A stretch of 64,000 nt of DNA from Acidobacteriaceae bacterium dw_441 (GTDB lineage: Bacteria > Acidobacteriota > Terriglobia > Terriglobales > Acidobacteriaceae): assembly GCA_018449715.1 (NCBI GenBank), contig JAAVVA010000005.1:372001-436000 (forward strand). Direction: 5' to 3'. The first letter of the stretch is position 1. Each line of letters starts with the position of its first letter. Of this stretch, positions 53,094-61,450 are shown piece by piece. The position numbers and the translations under genes were made by a program. The notes beneath the pieces are model-generated. The model saw only the letters and a list, made by a program, of their open reading frames with translations, was not told the DNA's origin and made no database searches.

Positions 53094-53394
53094 GGCGCCT
53101 CGTGATGCGTATTTGTGTTTCGTCGTCTTTCATGGGGTCGTAGCGGCGACGGAACTTGCTGCTGTTGAAGAGCACGCGCAGAATCTCCACGTCGTGTTTG
53201 GTCGCAATGCGGGCGACGATGACGCCCACGATGAACAGGCCGATGCCACCGAGCAGGGAATGCAGGAGAGAGAAGATCGATCCTCCCGAGATCAGAGCGA
53301 CGAAGAACAACCGTCGCTCTGCTCCCAGGACAGTCAGCGGCCGGTTCATGGCCTTGAAGACTTTGTTGGCGCGACGTTCCGCTGACTGAGACAA
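53080..53394 (-). CDS. virB3: VirB3/TrbD-type T4SS membrane protein
   Basis: 104 residues with two hydrophobic segments close together (LFFVALISGGSIFSLLHSLLGGIGLFIVG), after the VFKAMNRPLTVLGAERR start typical of TrbD/VirB3. It precedes and overlaps virB4, the usual gene order. Confidence 0.9.
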   Translation of the reverse strand: MSQSAERRANKVFKAMNRPLTVLGAERRLFFVALISGGSIFSLLHSLLGGIGLFIVGVIVARIATKHDVEILRVLFNSSKFRRRYDPMKDDETQIRITRRHAQG

Positions 53395-53410
53395 AGGATC
53401 ACCTCCTCTC

Positions 53411-53740
53411 CTAGCTCGGAAAGAGCCATGCCATGAAGTTCACTGCGCCTATAGCCATGCCGACGCCGAAGACGATCCCGGCGAGGGTTTTCTTGCTCTG
53501 GCCCTCTCCGTAGGCGAACATCAGCCCGCCGACAACGATTGCGACCAGCGAGAGACCGGTGGCGATGGTGCCGGTGAAGGCAGTCTTGAGGACGTTCACC
53601 GCGTTGTCCCACGGGTCGCTACCCGCCTGGGCATAGACCGGCAGGGCCGCGAGGAACATCAGGGATGGAACTGCGAGTCTCCGGGCATGCGCCTTCCATC
53701 GCCGGACACAGGGAAATCGAATTGAAATGGGAATCTTCAT
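53411..53740 (-). CDS. virB2: VirB2/TrbC-type pilin
   Basis: About 109 residues from ATG 53740 (AAGGAG 5 nt upstream). A leader region (LAVPSLMFLAALPVYAQAG) is followed by two hydrophobic segments (TIATGLSLVAIVVGGLMFAYG and TLAGIVFGVGMAIGAVNFMAWLF), the two-helix arrangement of TrbC/VirB2 pilins. First gene of the T4SS operon. Its promoter is likely the conserved 47-bp element 83 nt upstream. Confidence 0.88.
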   Translation of the reverse strand: MKIPISIRFPCVRRWKAHARRLAVPSLMFLAALPVYAQAGSDPWDNAVNVLKTAFTGTIATGLSLVAIVVGGLMFAYGEGQSKKTLAGIVFGVGMAIGAVNFMAWLFPS

Positions 53741-53823
53741 ACGCTCCTTTCGTGTGCGTTTCCGGCGAGTGGGTACTCCCGGCTGCAACGTTCTGGAGCG
53801 AAGGTAGGCGAAAAAGGAGGGGG

Positions 53824-53870
53824 CGATTATTACCTTTTTCGACGCATTATTCCATTTAGGACAATAATCC
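53824..53870 (-). promoter_or_regulatory. Conserved 47-bp promoter element of the T4SS operon
   Basis: Read towards virB2 it contains GGATTATTG, then TGGAATAATGCGTCG, then GGTAATAATCG. 42 of 47 bases match the element at 61980-62026 before the xis-int operon. The distance to the downstream ATG is 83 nt here and 84 nt there. The GGAAT at the middle and the TAATAAT at the end resemble an ECF-type -35 and a -10, separated by about 15-16 nt. ATTATT-N11-AATAAT is a dyad. Confidence 0.75.
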
Positions 53871-54299
53871 GAAGGGCCTCGGATGTGCGTTTGGCACAGT
53901 CACAGAGTGACCAGGTGCCCGCGCCATGCAGGTGCAGAGTATGGCTCCCCGCCATGATCAGCAATCAATCTGGGGGGATGCCGTGGGTCAAGGCAGTAGC
54001 GAGCTCGACTTCAGAGAAGTGTTCGCCTTGAGGCACGGCGAACACACGAGCAACATCCCTACGCATCGTAGGAATGCTCCTAAAGCTACGAGAGCCGCCT
54101 TGCGGCGAGTCTCTGATGGGCTAGCTGAATATCCGCGGCGGTGCGACCGGTGCCAAGGATCGACAAACACGCATAACGGAAGTGATCGATCACGGAAACA
54201 CGGATTACTTCCCACATGCCGACTTCTCGGTACAGTTCCGAGAAACTGAGGAAAGCCCATGTTTGACGGAGGCTATTTGCACTGCTTGATAATGCAGAT
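53871..54299. other. Interval between T4SS promoter and Abi-alpha gene
   Basis: About 430 nt without an intact gene. It contains a short fragment matching the methyltransferase C-terminus at 54086 onward and otherwise degenerate sequence. Probably the left junction of the defence insert. Confidence 0.5.
54086..54135 (-). pseudogene. Remnant of a DNA methyltransferase C-terminus
   Basis: Read on the minus strand and ending at TAG 54086-54088, the frame gives AHQRLAARRLS and stop, against VHQRVAARRLS and stop at the end of the methyltransferase gene at 60446. About 40 nt around this end are alike (only a few differences) and the similarity fades upstream. It looks like the scar of an older methyltransferase copy on the other side of the defence insert. 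Confidence 0.55.
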
Positions 54300-55058
54300 A
54301 TGGCAGACGAAAACGATCTTCTGAAAATAGGGGCTGACGCCGTAGTAAAGCCGTTCGGTGATCTTCTTCAAAAGCTCGGCGGCCCACTTGCTGAAGAGGT
54401 CGGTCTAGTCTTTGGGGATGCGGCTCGAGTATTCCGTTATAAACGTGCCCTCAAATTGTTAGAGAAGGTCGAGCGCGCCGCGAAGACCTCTGGATTCGAA
54501 CCAGTATCAGTTCGCCCCAAATTGCTTCTTCCGATACTTGATCACTCTTCCCTAGAAGATGACGAAGGCATGCATGATCGGTGGGCAGCCTTGCTGTCCA
54601 ATGCTGCAAATCCGACTTCAACGATTCAAGTACTTCCGTCATTCTCAGAGATTCTTTCCCAGCTTTCGCCGAAAGAGGCGATTCTGCTTGACGCAATCCA
54701 ACGACATGTAGATTCGAATCTAGCGAAACACCACCCGGACAAGCCGCGGAGCTCTAACTGGGCTTACAGCGTGGACGTAGGAACATGGAAAACTTTACTG
54801 CAACTCTATGCGCAATTGGGCTTGTCAAAGTGCTCTGCTGATGTTCTCCTCAACTTCTCTCAAAACCGGACGTCGCCTGAAACAACTAGCGACTACTCAA
54901 ACTTCCGCGTAGCTCTGGACAACCTCATTAGGCTGGGCCTTCTTCGCGAAGATCAAACGAACTCGCACCCTCGGCCACTCTTCCACATCACAGCCCTTGG
55001 CTATGACTTCGTTCTCGCCTGCAGATTCAACGAACCTATGACAGCTCCGCCTGATTGA
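54300..55058 (+). CDS. Abi-alpha (DUF4393) family protein, probable abortive-infection factor
   Basis: 252 residues. The N-terminus (DAVVKPFGDLLQKLGGPLAEEVGLVFGDAARVFRYKRALKLL) and the block LPILDHSSLEDDEGMHDRWAALLSNAANP are the recognisable core of the Abi-alpha family. The C-terminus includes a winged-helix-like part. The family is associated with phage abortive infection, but a biochemical activity is not established. It is the first gene of a set of defence-associated genes and is transcribed away from the T4SS promoter. Confidence 0.75.
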   Translation: MADENDLLKIGADAVVKPFGDLLQKLGGPLAEEVGLVFGDAARVFRYKRALKLLEKVERAAKTSGFEPVSVRPKLLLPILDHSSLEDDEGMHDRWAALLSNAANPTSTIQVLPSFSEILSQLSPKEAILLDAIQRHVDSNLAKHHPDKPRSSNWAYSVDVGTWKTLLQLYAQLGLSKCSADVLLNFSQNRTSPETTSDYSNFRVALDNLIRLGLLREDQTNSHPRPLFHITALGYDFVLACRFNEPMTAPPD

Positions 55059-55296
55059 CGACACGAAAGGTCGCAATGGCCGGAAAATCAATTTCGGTGC
55101 GAGGTAAGGGGCTTTGGCAGTTTTCACAACTGCTACCTCAAGTCCTGATAAACGCTCCAGTGTCCGATTATCCCGCCCCCTCGACGATATTCCGGGATAC
55201 TTGCCGACTTCTCGTTACCTAAAGAGTTCCGCACTGTCTCTTCAACGGCTAGACTGCCAACAGGGCGGCTGACCGCCATAGTGTCGCGAGGCTACA

Positions 55297-56766
55297 TTGA
55301 GAGTAAGAGTGTTCGGTCGAACTTCGGATGATAAAGGTACGCAGTTAGAAGAACTGACAAAGCGCTTACTGGAGAAGCGCGGTTATCGCCAGGTTTCGAC
55401 GAATCTTGTAGGAGCCGGTGGCACGGAGATGGACATCAACGCAGAATTCGCGCTTCCTGGACTTAGTCGCGAAAACTTCGTCCACGTCATTGGCGAGTGC
55501 AAGGCCTATGAAACTCCAGTGGTGCAACCGGAATGGATGAAGTTCCTCGGGAAGCTGTACACGTTGAAGGTCACAAGAAAAAAAGAGGTTCGTGGGATTT
55601 TCTTGGCTCTTTCAGGCGTCAACGGAAACTTCAATGGGGCGTATGAAGAGTTCCGTGAACATGACGAGTCGATTGAATTGGTCACGGGCGACCGGTTGGT
55701 CGAACAGGTGATCACAGAGTTCAAGCTCCCGCCGATTCAGGACTTCTTGTCGGCTGTTGGACGCCTCACGACAGACCCGATTGCAGACATTTCTTTGGGC
55801 TATTACGATTCACGGTCGTTCTGGATTGCTGAGTTCGCCAACGACACCTTCACTGTTCTCAGTGGAGATAAGCTCGATCAAAGACCATCTTCTGACGTCG
55901 TCGACTTGATATCTGCGCAGCTCCAAGCCGCAACCTACAGAGATTTGTTTTTGGAGGGACTCGCAAATCAGCGGCGTAATTTCGCGATCAAGTTTGTCCT
56001 GGGTCAGTGTCTTACTGAATCAGCTATAACACCCCCACAACAAGGAGATTTCTTTCCTAACGGGATCGTGATTTCGCAGTCAGATCTGGACGACGCCCTG
56101 ACACAGCTCAAAACAGAAGGTGCAATCGTTGAGGTAGATGGCGAGCACCGACTTGCGAATGTGGACACAAACCTTGGGCTCAGAGTGGCTGTGATCAGAG
56201 AGATGTTGAAGTGGCCCGTAATCTTGCCCCATCTCGATTCGAACCAGTGGGACACCCTAATTGATGAAGATCTCGTTCAAGAGAGCTTCCGCATTCAGCG
56301 CGATTTGCCGATGCCTCGGGAGTACTGGTCCGAGATTCTCAAACTCATGAAGTGGTCTCCGTCGGCTCTGTTCTGGTCTTTGCAGCCAGATCCTCTTCTG
56401 ACACTTCCGCAGGAGAACGCGACCGCAGATGCGTATTTGAGACCCGAACACTTGCGGTGGTACAGGGCACAAATGATGGCTCTTGCCGTGCAGGATTACC
56501 AAGGGCAAGCGTTTGGGAAGATACTCTTTGAGCGCCATGGGCTCGTTGAACTTCAGTTCAGGAGAGAGGCCGTGTTCAAGACGCTTACGGAAGCTTCGCT
56601 CACTATGGATATAACGGAACGACACAGGATCGCTCGCGCTGCTCCGGATCTCGGAGGAGGTTTGGTTCAGATCTGGCTTACAGCGAATCATCCTGAACCA
56701 TGGGAGAAGCCGTTTGCCGATTCTGCCCCTCTTCCACAAGAGAGTTCACACGAAAAACAAACGTGA
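55297..56766 (+). CDS. Restriction-endonuclease-like protein with PD-(D/E)XK fold (Mrr-type N-terminus)
   Basis: 489 residues from a TTG start; a GTG 12 nt downstream is an alternative. The first 110 residues look like an Mrr_cat-type nuclease: ELTKRLLEKRGYRQV, then GGTEMDI with D46, and IGECKAYE with E67 and K69, the D-ExK catalytic set. The remaining about 370 residues are unassigned and could recognise modified DNA or bind a partner. It may be a type IV restriction enzyme or another nuclease defence. It lies between Abi-alpha and FRG genes. Confidence 0.65.
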   Translation: MRVRVFGRTSDDKGTQLEELTKRLLEKRGYRQVSTNLVGAGGTEMDINAEFALPGLSRENFVHVIGECKAYETPVVQPEWMKFLGKLYTLKVTRKKEVRGIFLALSGVNGNFNGAYEEFREHDESIELVTGDRLVEQVITEFKLPPIQDFLSAVGRLTTDPIADISLGYYDSRSFWIAEFANDTFTVLSGDKLDQRPSSDVVDLISAQLQAATYRDLFLEGLANQRRNFAIKFVLGQCLTESAITPPQQGDFFPNGIVISQSDLDDALTQLKTEGAIVEVDGEHRLANVDTNLGLRVAVIREMLKWPVILPHLDSNQWDTLIDEDLVQESFRIQRDLPMPREYWSEILKLMKWSPSALFWSLQPDPLLTLPQENATADAYLRPEHLRWYRAQMMALAVQDYQGQAFGKILFERHGLVELQFRREAVFKTLTEASLTMDITERHRIARAAPDLGGGLVQIWLTANHPEPWEKPFADSAPLPQESSHEKQT

Positions 56767-57075
56767 CAAGCCTGTAATGGCCTGGCACGACTGCGAGCCG
56801 CCACTAGCCCTGATAAACGCCCTTGTCGCCAGCGAGTAATTGATCGGAAGCAGAGGTATGTTTCCGAGTTTTTCATGGATACGGCTGGAGGATTTTGACG
56901 GGCTGATGGAGCAGATTGCGGGGAGTTAAAGGACCGCAAGCTTCCGCTGGAAGGGATAACCGACTTGTCATTACCAATGGAACCGTCGGTGTCGGCGACT
57001 CCTCAGGCCCGCATGATAAGCCCAGGCTCGCCCCGGAACTGCACTATCCCGTACACCCGGCATTGCTCTCGCGTT
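56767..57075. other. Convergent gap with a possible gene scrap
   Basis: 309 nt between convergent genes. It holds a 24-codon frame at 56858-56929 (MFPSFSWIRLEDFDGLMEQI) with protein-like composition and no own promoter, perhaps the tail of a lost gene. The motif CCTGATAAACGC (56809-56820) recurs near the other defence-gene junctions. Confidence 0.35.
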
Positions 57076-58515
57076 CTAAAGCACGAAGTACCAGTTAGAA
57101 AAGTTCAACGGGTGCGGAATCATGCTCAGCACCTCAATCTCGACCAGTGCCGACAATCTCAGCATTGCGCGGACTCGCGCCTCGTGGCCCTCGGGCTTAC
57201 CGCACTTGCAGGATGCCTCTATGTCGTGACGCTGCAAGTCCTGGCCGATGAACTCAAAGACATGCCCAGCGTGTACGTTCATGACATCTTCGTCTGCCGT
57301 CATCGGGTGCTCGATCACAAGTTCTTTGTCCCTGTGCAGCCAAACGCCGTGATACGGATATTCGATATCGCACACCTTGTCATGTCCGAATTGAGCGAAA
57401 GTGAATAGCAGCTCATCTGTGCCGAGATTCGGCCATCGCAGCGGGATATCATCGACGGGATCATGCAAGATGCGTTGAGCACGAGGCGACAGAGTCAGCT
57501 TGGTCGCCTTCGCCACGTTTCCAGAGATAGAGGAAATCTCATCTGTAAGCTCGAAATTCCAAGCCGGCCACATCTGCATCGGCTTCGCTTCGCTCAAAGT
57601 ACGATCTGACCACTTGTGATCGAACTCATCTTTGTCAGCTCGGGCCGTATACTCCGGCACGGGCAGAGCACGAATCCCGAAGTCGATCTTGAGTTTTTTC
57701 TCCGTGCGCGGTTCCTCATCTTTTCGCATCCATTCATCAGGTATTTCGACAAAGGGGATATTAGTCAGACTTGCGTATCCTTTGTCCTCAGCCGGAGGCG
57801 GAAATAATTGCGGCATCGAAAGAGCAGATTGAAAGCGAGCACAATCGATTGTGATCGTTGCCGCCCAGAAGTCATTCGGATCGGGTAGTAGCGGCGCTCT
57901 ATCTGACATCAGCCACGCCTTCTGCCTCGCCGGACGTAGAAAAGGCTCTAGTTTGGAAATGTCGAAGAGCCGCTGAGTCGCTATCAACTCATCCGCATTT
58001 GGGATGGCAAATATGAGAATGTAGCCCAGTCCATCTGTGCGGCGCTCGTAAGAGGATTGATCGAGGGTGCGGAGGGGGGCACCGGCGTAGATCACACGGC
58101 GCGGTTGGAGTTTACTTGTGGCAAACCATGCGGCGACGCTTATGTCCGAGGTCAGATCAATGTAATGCGTTTGGACGCTGTAATGCTGAAGTACAGCCCG
58201 CCGGAATGGTACGTTGCGAATGGTGACCGATTCGTGTCCGAGTATCCCTCCGATGATTGCGCCCAACCCCTGCTCAACGTCGGGCTGATAACGTGCTTTC
58301 GGTCGAGACAGTCCAGATCGCACGGTCGGGTAACAAGTCGTCTGCCCTCGAAAGAGGAACATCTTTTCAGGATGCTCTTTGTGGAATGCCTCGATCAGTG
58401 TTTCGAGTTCTTCGAGCGTGCTCACGTGGCCGAGCAGATTCCGCACCGGCACCGGGGTCTCCGCTACTCTTTCACCGACCGGTGTGGGCGGGCCTACGAC
58501 ATCGGGTTCTGTCAT
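57076..58515 (-). CDS. FRG-domain protein
   Basis: About 479 residues. The FRG motif is in KMFLFRGQTTCYP (residues 51-63). Further FRG-domain features are LQHYSVQTHYIDLTSDISVAAWFA and the aromatic pattern around it. The C-terminal half is unassigned, with a CKCGK pair that may bind metal. FRG proteins are common in defence islands and mobile elements, but their reaction is not settled. ATG 58515 has GAGAGGG upstream and is preferred to 58533. Confidence 0.75.
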   Translation of the reverse strand: MTEPDVVGPPTPVGERVAETPVPVRNLLGHVSTLEELETLIEAFHKEHPEKMFLFRGQTTCYPTVRSGLSRPKARYQPDVEQGLGAIIGGILGHESVTIRNVPFRRAVLQHYSVQTHYIDLTSDISVAAWFATSKLQPRRVIYAGAPLRTLDQSSYERRTDGLGYILIFAIPNADELIATQRLFDISKLEPFLRPARQKAWLMSDRAPLLPDPNDFWAATITIDCARFQSALSMPQLFPPPAEDKGYASLTNIPFVEIPDEWMRKDEEPRTEKKLKIDFGIRALPVPEYTARADKDEFDHKWSDRTLSEAKPMQMWPAWNFELTDEISSISGNVAKATKLTLSPRAQRILHDPVDDIPLRWPNLGTDELLFTFAQFGHDKVCDIEYPYHGVWLHRDKELVIEHPMTADEDVMNVHAGHVFEFIGQDLQRHDIEASCKCGKPEGHEARVRAMLRLSALVEIEVLSMIPHPLNFSNWYFVL

Positions 58516-58824
58516 GCAACCCTCTCCATTCAATCGCTACAGGATACGCTTATGGGTTCGCATTCAGATAGAGTTCAAGATCGGCAGCGATAGAGAGTCT
58601 TATGAGGCCTCAACAACTGCAGCCTGAAACAGATCCACGAAATAAACCGCCGTTATTGCGACGGTCGCGTGAATGGCGCTGAGTTTAGCGAGCACCAATA
58701 TGGGGGTAGTGCGGATAACTCACGATAAGCCGGCTTACCGTTACTTGCGATTGAGAGGTTGGCTGCTTCAAGCCTCCGCGAAACCGGTCTCAGTCGGACA
58801 ATTCGTGATCGTCATGCAAGTTGA
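58516..58824. other. Interval upstream of the FRG gene
   Basis: 309 nt between two minus-strand genes. I see no coding sequence or strong structure. It presumably holds the FRG promoter. Confidence 0.4.
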
Positions 58825-60138
58825 TTAGCTGACTAGGGCCTTAAACCAAATGATATCGAGGTGGCAAACGGCTTTCCGAAACGCGCTCCGCGTGTTGCCG
58901 CTCAGTTGAGCAAGCGGATTCAAGTAATACTCTTCTAGCAATCTAAAAATGTACTCTTGCTCGAAAGTTGAATCGGTGTGCGTGATGGCCTCAAGCAAAC
59001 GCTGCTGAGAATTGAGCTTATTGTCCGCCTGGAGGTCCGTTGGTTCGATGCTCTTTGACCGAAGCTTTTCGTAGAGAAGACGGCGATGTACTGCGGCTGT
59101 CCCGCCACCGCTGAGCTTACCAATTGCGAGTTGCTCGGTTGCTAGCTGAAGACGAGCGATGATCTTATTGCGCGTGACGCCTTTGATATTCAAATTCCTA
59201 ATAAGTTCGATAGTGTCGGGGATGGATTCTGTGGTCTGCTGGATGAAGTAGTAGAGGGGAAAGAACGGCGATTGCTCATAGCATGCCGACGTGATGTAGT
59301 CCGTGGGGTTTATCACTGCTTGCCTCTGAAGGAACGCACCAAGAATTTCCGGTTCCCTAAGGATCGTGGGTACCTTAATCGTAGAGTGGAACATTGGGCC
59401 TTCTGCCGCATGTAAGTTTCCGATCAGCTTTAGGGCAGGCGCAGCTTCTGTCTCCACGAAATGACCTTCGCGTAGGAACTGCAGTTTGGGAAGCAGATCC
59501 TCGGAAATAAAGAAATTTCCTTTAGCCCCCGTGACCTCGCCAGACTGCAAATCCAATACGGCAACCTGTTCAACGCCCACATCGGCCATCTTCTTCAATT
59601 GCTTAAACCACAGGTTTCGTTCGCGCTCCTTTTGCTCCTCTAAAATGCGTCTCAATTCGGGGTACTTTATGGTCTCGCTTCTTCCCCGATAGCGGTAGTA
59701 AATAGCCCCTTCCTGCATGACTTTCCCGTTCTTCATGCAGACTACCGGCTTGTGAATCGCTTCTGAAAAGAACAGAAGTCCAACCTTATACCCGCGAATG
59801 TCCCAAACGTAGCTCTCCCACTCAATTTCAGGAGAGAGCCACTCGTTGAGCGCCGCAGTCATTTTTCCGACGTCGAAGTTCTCGAAGTTTTGGGTCTTGA
59901 GGCCGATCATTTGTCTTGGGGAATCCTTTACACCGAATACGATATAGCCGCCTTGCGCATTGGCGAATGCCGCCGCGGTCTTCGCGTACTTATCGGCGCT
60001 CCCCATGTCAAACGCCTCTTTGAACTCGAGTTTTCCGTTCTCACGCGAAGTGAGGCGGTCACTGAGGTCAGACTCAAAACTGAAGATTTTTCGAAGAACC
60101 TCGTCAGAGAAAGCGGATTCCGCTGTGTGGAGTGGCAA
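58825..60138 (-). CDS. AlbA_2/Schlafen-type ATP-binding-domain protein
   Basis: 437 residues. The N-terminal AlbA_2 domain at about 30-165 has ENGKLEFKEAF, then KTAAAFANAQGGYIVFGVKDSPRQMIGL and later YYRYRGRSE, typical of the domain also found in Schlafen proteins and many bacterial transcription or defence proteins. The C-terminal part is mostly helical and unassigned. In defence islands this domain often accompanies a second effector part. No transposase or toxin partner is evident next to it. Confidence 0.7.
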   Translation of the reverse strand: MPLHTAESAFSDEVLRKIFSFESDLSDRLTSRENGKLEFKEAFDMGSADKYAKTAAAFANAQGGYIVFGVKDSPRQMIGLKTQNFENFDVGKMTAALNEWLSPEIEWESYVWDIRGYKVGLLFFSEAIHKPVVCMKNGKVMQEGAIYYRYRGRSETIKYPELRRILEEQKERERNLWFKQLKKMADVGVEQVAVLDLQSGEVTGAKGNFFISEDLLPKLQFLREGHFVETEAAPALKLIGNLHAAEGPMFHSTIKVPTILREPEILGAFLQRQAVINPTDYITSACYEQSPFFPLYYFIQQTTESIPDTIELIRNLNIKGVTRNKIIARLQLATEQLAIGKLSGGGTAAVHRRLLYEKLRSKSIEPTDLQADNKLNSQQRLLEAITHTDSTFEQEYIFRLLEEYYLNPLAQLSGNTRSAFRKAVCHLDIIWFKALVS

Positions 60139-60445
60139 GGTCTATGCTCCAGAAGGGTATAGCGGCAGGATACACCTGAGACGTCTCTATATCGGCGAGA
60201 TGTCGATCCGCGATTGCTGAGCTGGTTCATGCGGGCTGGAAATATTTTGTGACGCAGTGTATTGCGTAGATGTGGAGAGAATACGCATCACTCCTCATAA
60301 ACGCCGATCTCGTCAGCTGCGGTTCTCGATTGACGCATAATCGCCAGGTCACTCATTGGTGCTCCAGAGAACTGGCATCACAGCGATGTAGGCTCCTGCC
60401 GGGGAAAATGACGAACATTCTACCGAGATGGGACTACCCCGAAAG
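60139..60445. other. Right junction of the defence insert
   Basis: 307 nt between the AlbA_2 gene and the methyltransferase stop. It contains CCTCATAAACGC at 60293-60304, similar to the motifs at 55144 and 56809. No gene seen. Confidence 0.4.
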
Positions 60446-61144
60446 CTACGAGAGCCGCCTGGCGGCGACTCTCTGGTGGACTCTCTGCATGCGCTGACTG
60501 GCGAGCTTGTAATAAGCATCGTCCATTTCTACGCCGATATATTTGCGACCGGTCAGGAGTGCCGCGGCGCAAGTGGACCCGCTACCGCAGAACGCGTCGA
60601 GTACCACCTCGTCTGGAAGAGTGAAGCTGCGAATCAGTTGCGCGAGAGCCTGCACAGGTTTCTGTGTGGGATGAAGCTTGTTGCCGCTGTAGGGCATATC
60701 CATCACGTCGCCGAGCGGTTGCTTCGGTAGCGGCGGACGACCTTTTGCAAGCAGAAATGCCTGCTCATGCTGATAACGAAGGAATCTGCTCTTCGAGCTG
60801 TAGCTCTTGCGAAATACGATGTGGCCTACTGGCTGAAATCCCGCACTGCGCCAGGCGTCGAAGAATGCATCGATCTTCGTCCATCCGTAGAACATCACTG
60901 CTACGCGATCCTGTTTCAACACGCGATACGCTTGCGCCATGGAAGGCTTGAGCCAGCTTTCGTCAACGTCATTCTGTATGCTGCGTCCTGTGCGGTCGCG
61001 GTAATTCACGAGATAGGGCGGGTCGGTCAAGATGAAGTCAATGCAGTTTGCCGGCATCTGCTGCATGATCTCGATGCAGTCGCCGTGATGAATCCGGTTG
61101 GTGAGGGTGGTCTTCTGCTCACTGTGTATCGCTGTGGTTGCCAT
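60446..61144 (-). CDS. DNA methyltransferase, beta-class (N6-adenine/N4-cytosine)
   Basis: 232 residues. Catalytic motif IV is DPPY (41-44) followed later by motif I as LDAFCGSGSTCAAA, the order of beta-class enzymes such as CcrM-like and plasmid or phage methylases. HPTQKP is motif X-like. No cognate nuclease is adjacent. An orphan methylase in a conjugative element usually protects its own DNA from host restriction. ATG 61144 has AAAGGAG upstream. The leader 61145-61390 is a palindrome homologous to the ssb leader, implying early expression in a recipient. Confidence 0.88.
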   Translation of the reverse strand: MATTAIHSEQKTTLTNRIHHGDCIEIMQQMPANCIDFILTDPPYLVNYRDRTGRSIQNDVDESWLKPSMAQAYRVLKQDRVAVMFYGWTKIDAFFDAWRSAGFQPVGHIVFRKSYSSKSRFLRYQHEQAFLLAKGRPPLPKQPLGDVMDMPYSGNKLHPTQKPVQALAQLIRSFTLPDEVVLDAFCGSGSTCAAALLTGRKYIGVEMDDAYYKLASQRMQRVHQRVAARRLS

Positions 61145-61390
61145 GTCTGAAATCTCCTTTGGTCCCTCGTCTCTGAAGTCGCTCGGGACACGCCACGCGG
61201 AGCGATGCGAGGGGCCCGCCTCCCAAGGCAAGCGAGTGCATTTTCGGAAGGTTCGGGAAATGTTTCTGCGCTCGCGCTTTTGGCAGAAAGATTTTCTGAA
61301 AGCCGGAAAAGCAGAACGCGCGTAGTCCGCCGGGCGGCGGCTAAGGCCCGAAGCAGTGTCCGGGCGATGAAGAGCGCTGGGACCTACAAG
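61145..61390. repeat. Palindromic methyltransferase leader, homologous to the ssb leader
   Basis: An inverted duplication centred near 61277. Stem arms 61257-61269 and 61283-61296 share TTTCTGC/GCAGAAA where the ssb copy has CTTTTCG/CGAAAAG, so both sides have changed together. Blocks shared with the ssb leader include TTTCGGAAGGTTCGG, CGGGACAC and AGATTTTCTGAAAGCC. The arms stay similar outward to the two ATGs (GTGTCC-G-GCGA and GGGACC on both sides). Confidence 0.75.
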
Positions 61391-61438
61391 ATGAGGGCAA
61401 CAGCCGAATACTGCCGTGAGCAGATCACGTTCCTCTGA
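61391..61438 (+). pseudogene. Mirror-image remnant of the methyltransferase 5' end
   Basis: Plus strand, from ATG 61391: MRATAEYCREQITFL and stop, against MATTAIHSEQKTTL of the real gene. GCAACA-CAGC and GTGAGCAGA are shared at the nucleotide level. It is cut off after about 16 codons by the neighbouring gene. It is the counterpart of the decayed ssb copy at 43431. Confidence 0.6.
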
Positions 61439-61450
61439 GATGAGGAACCG

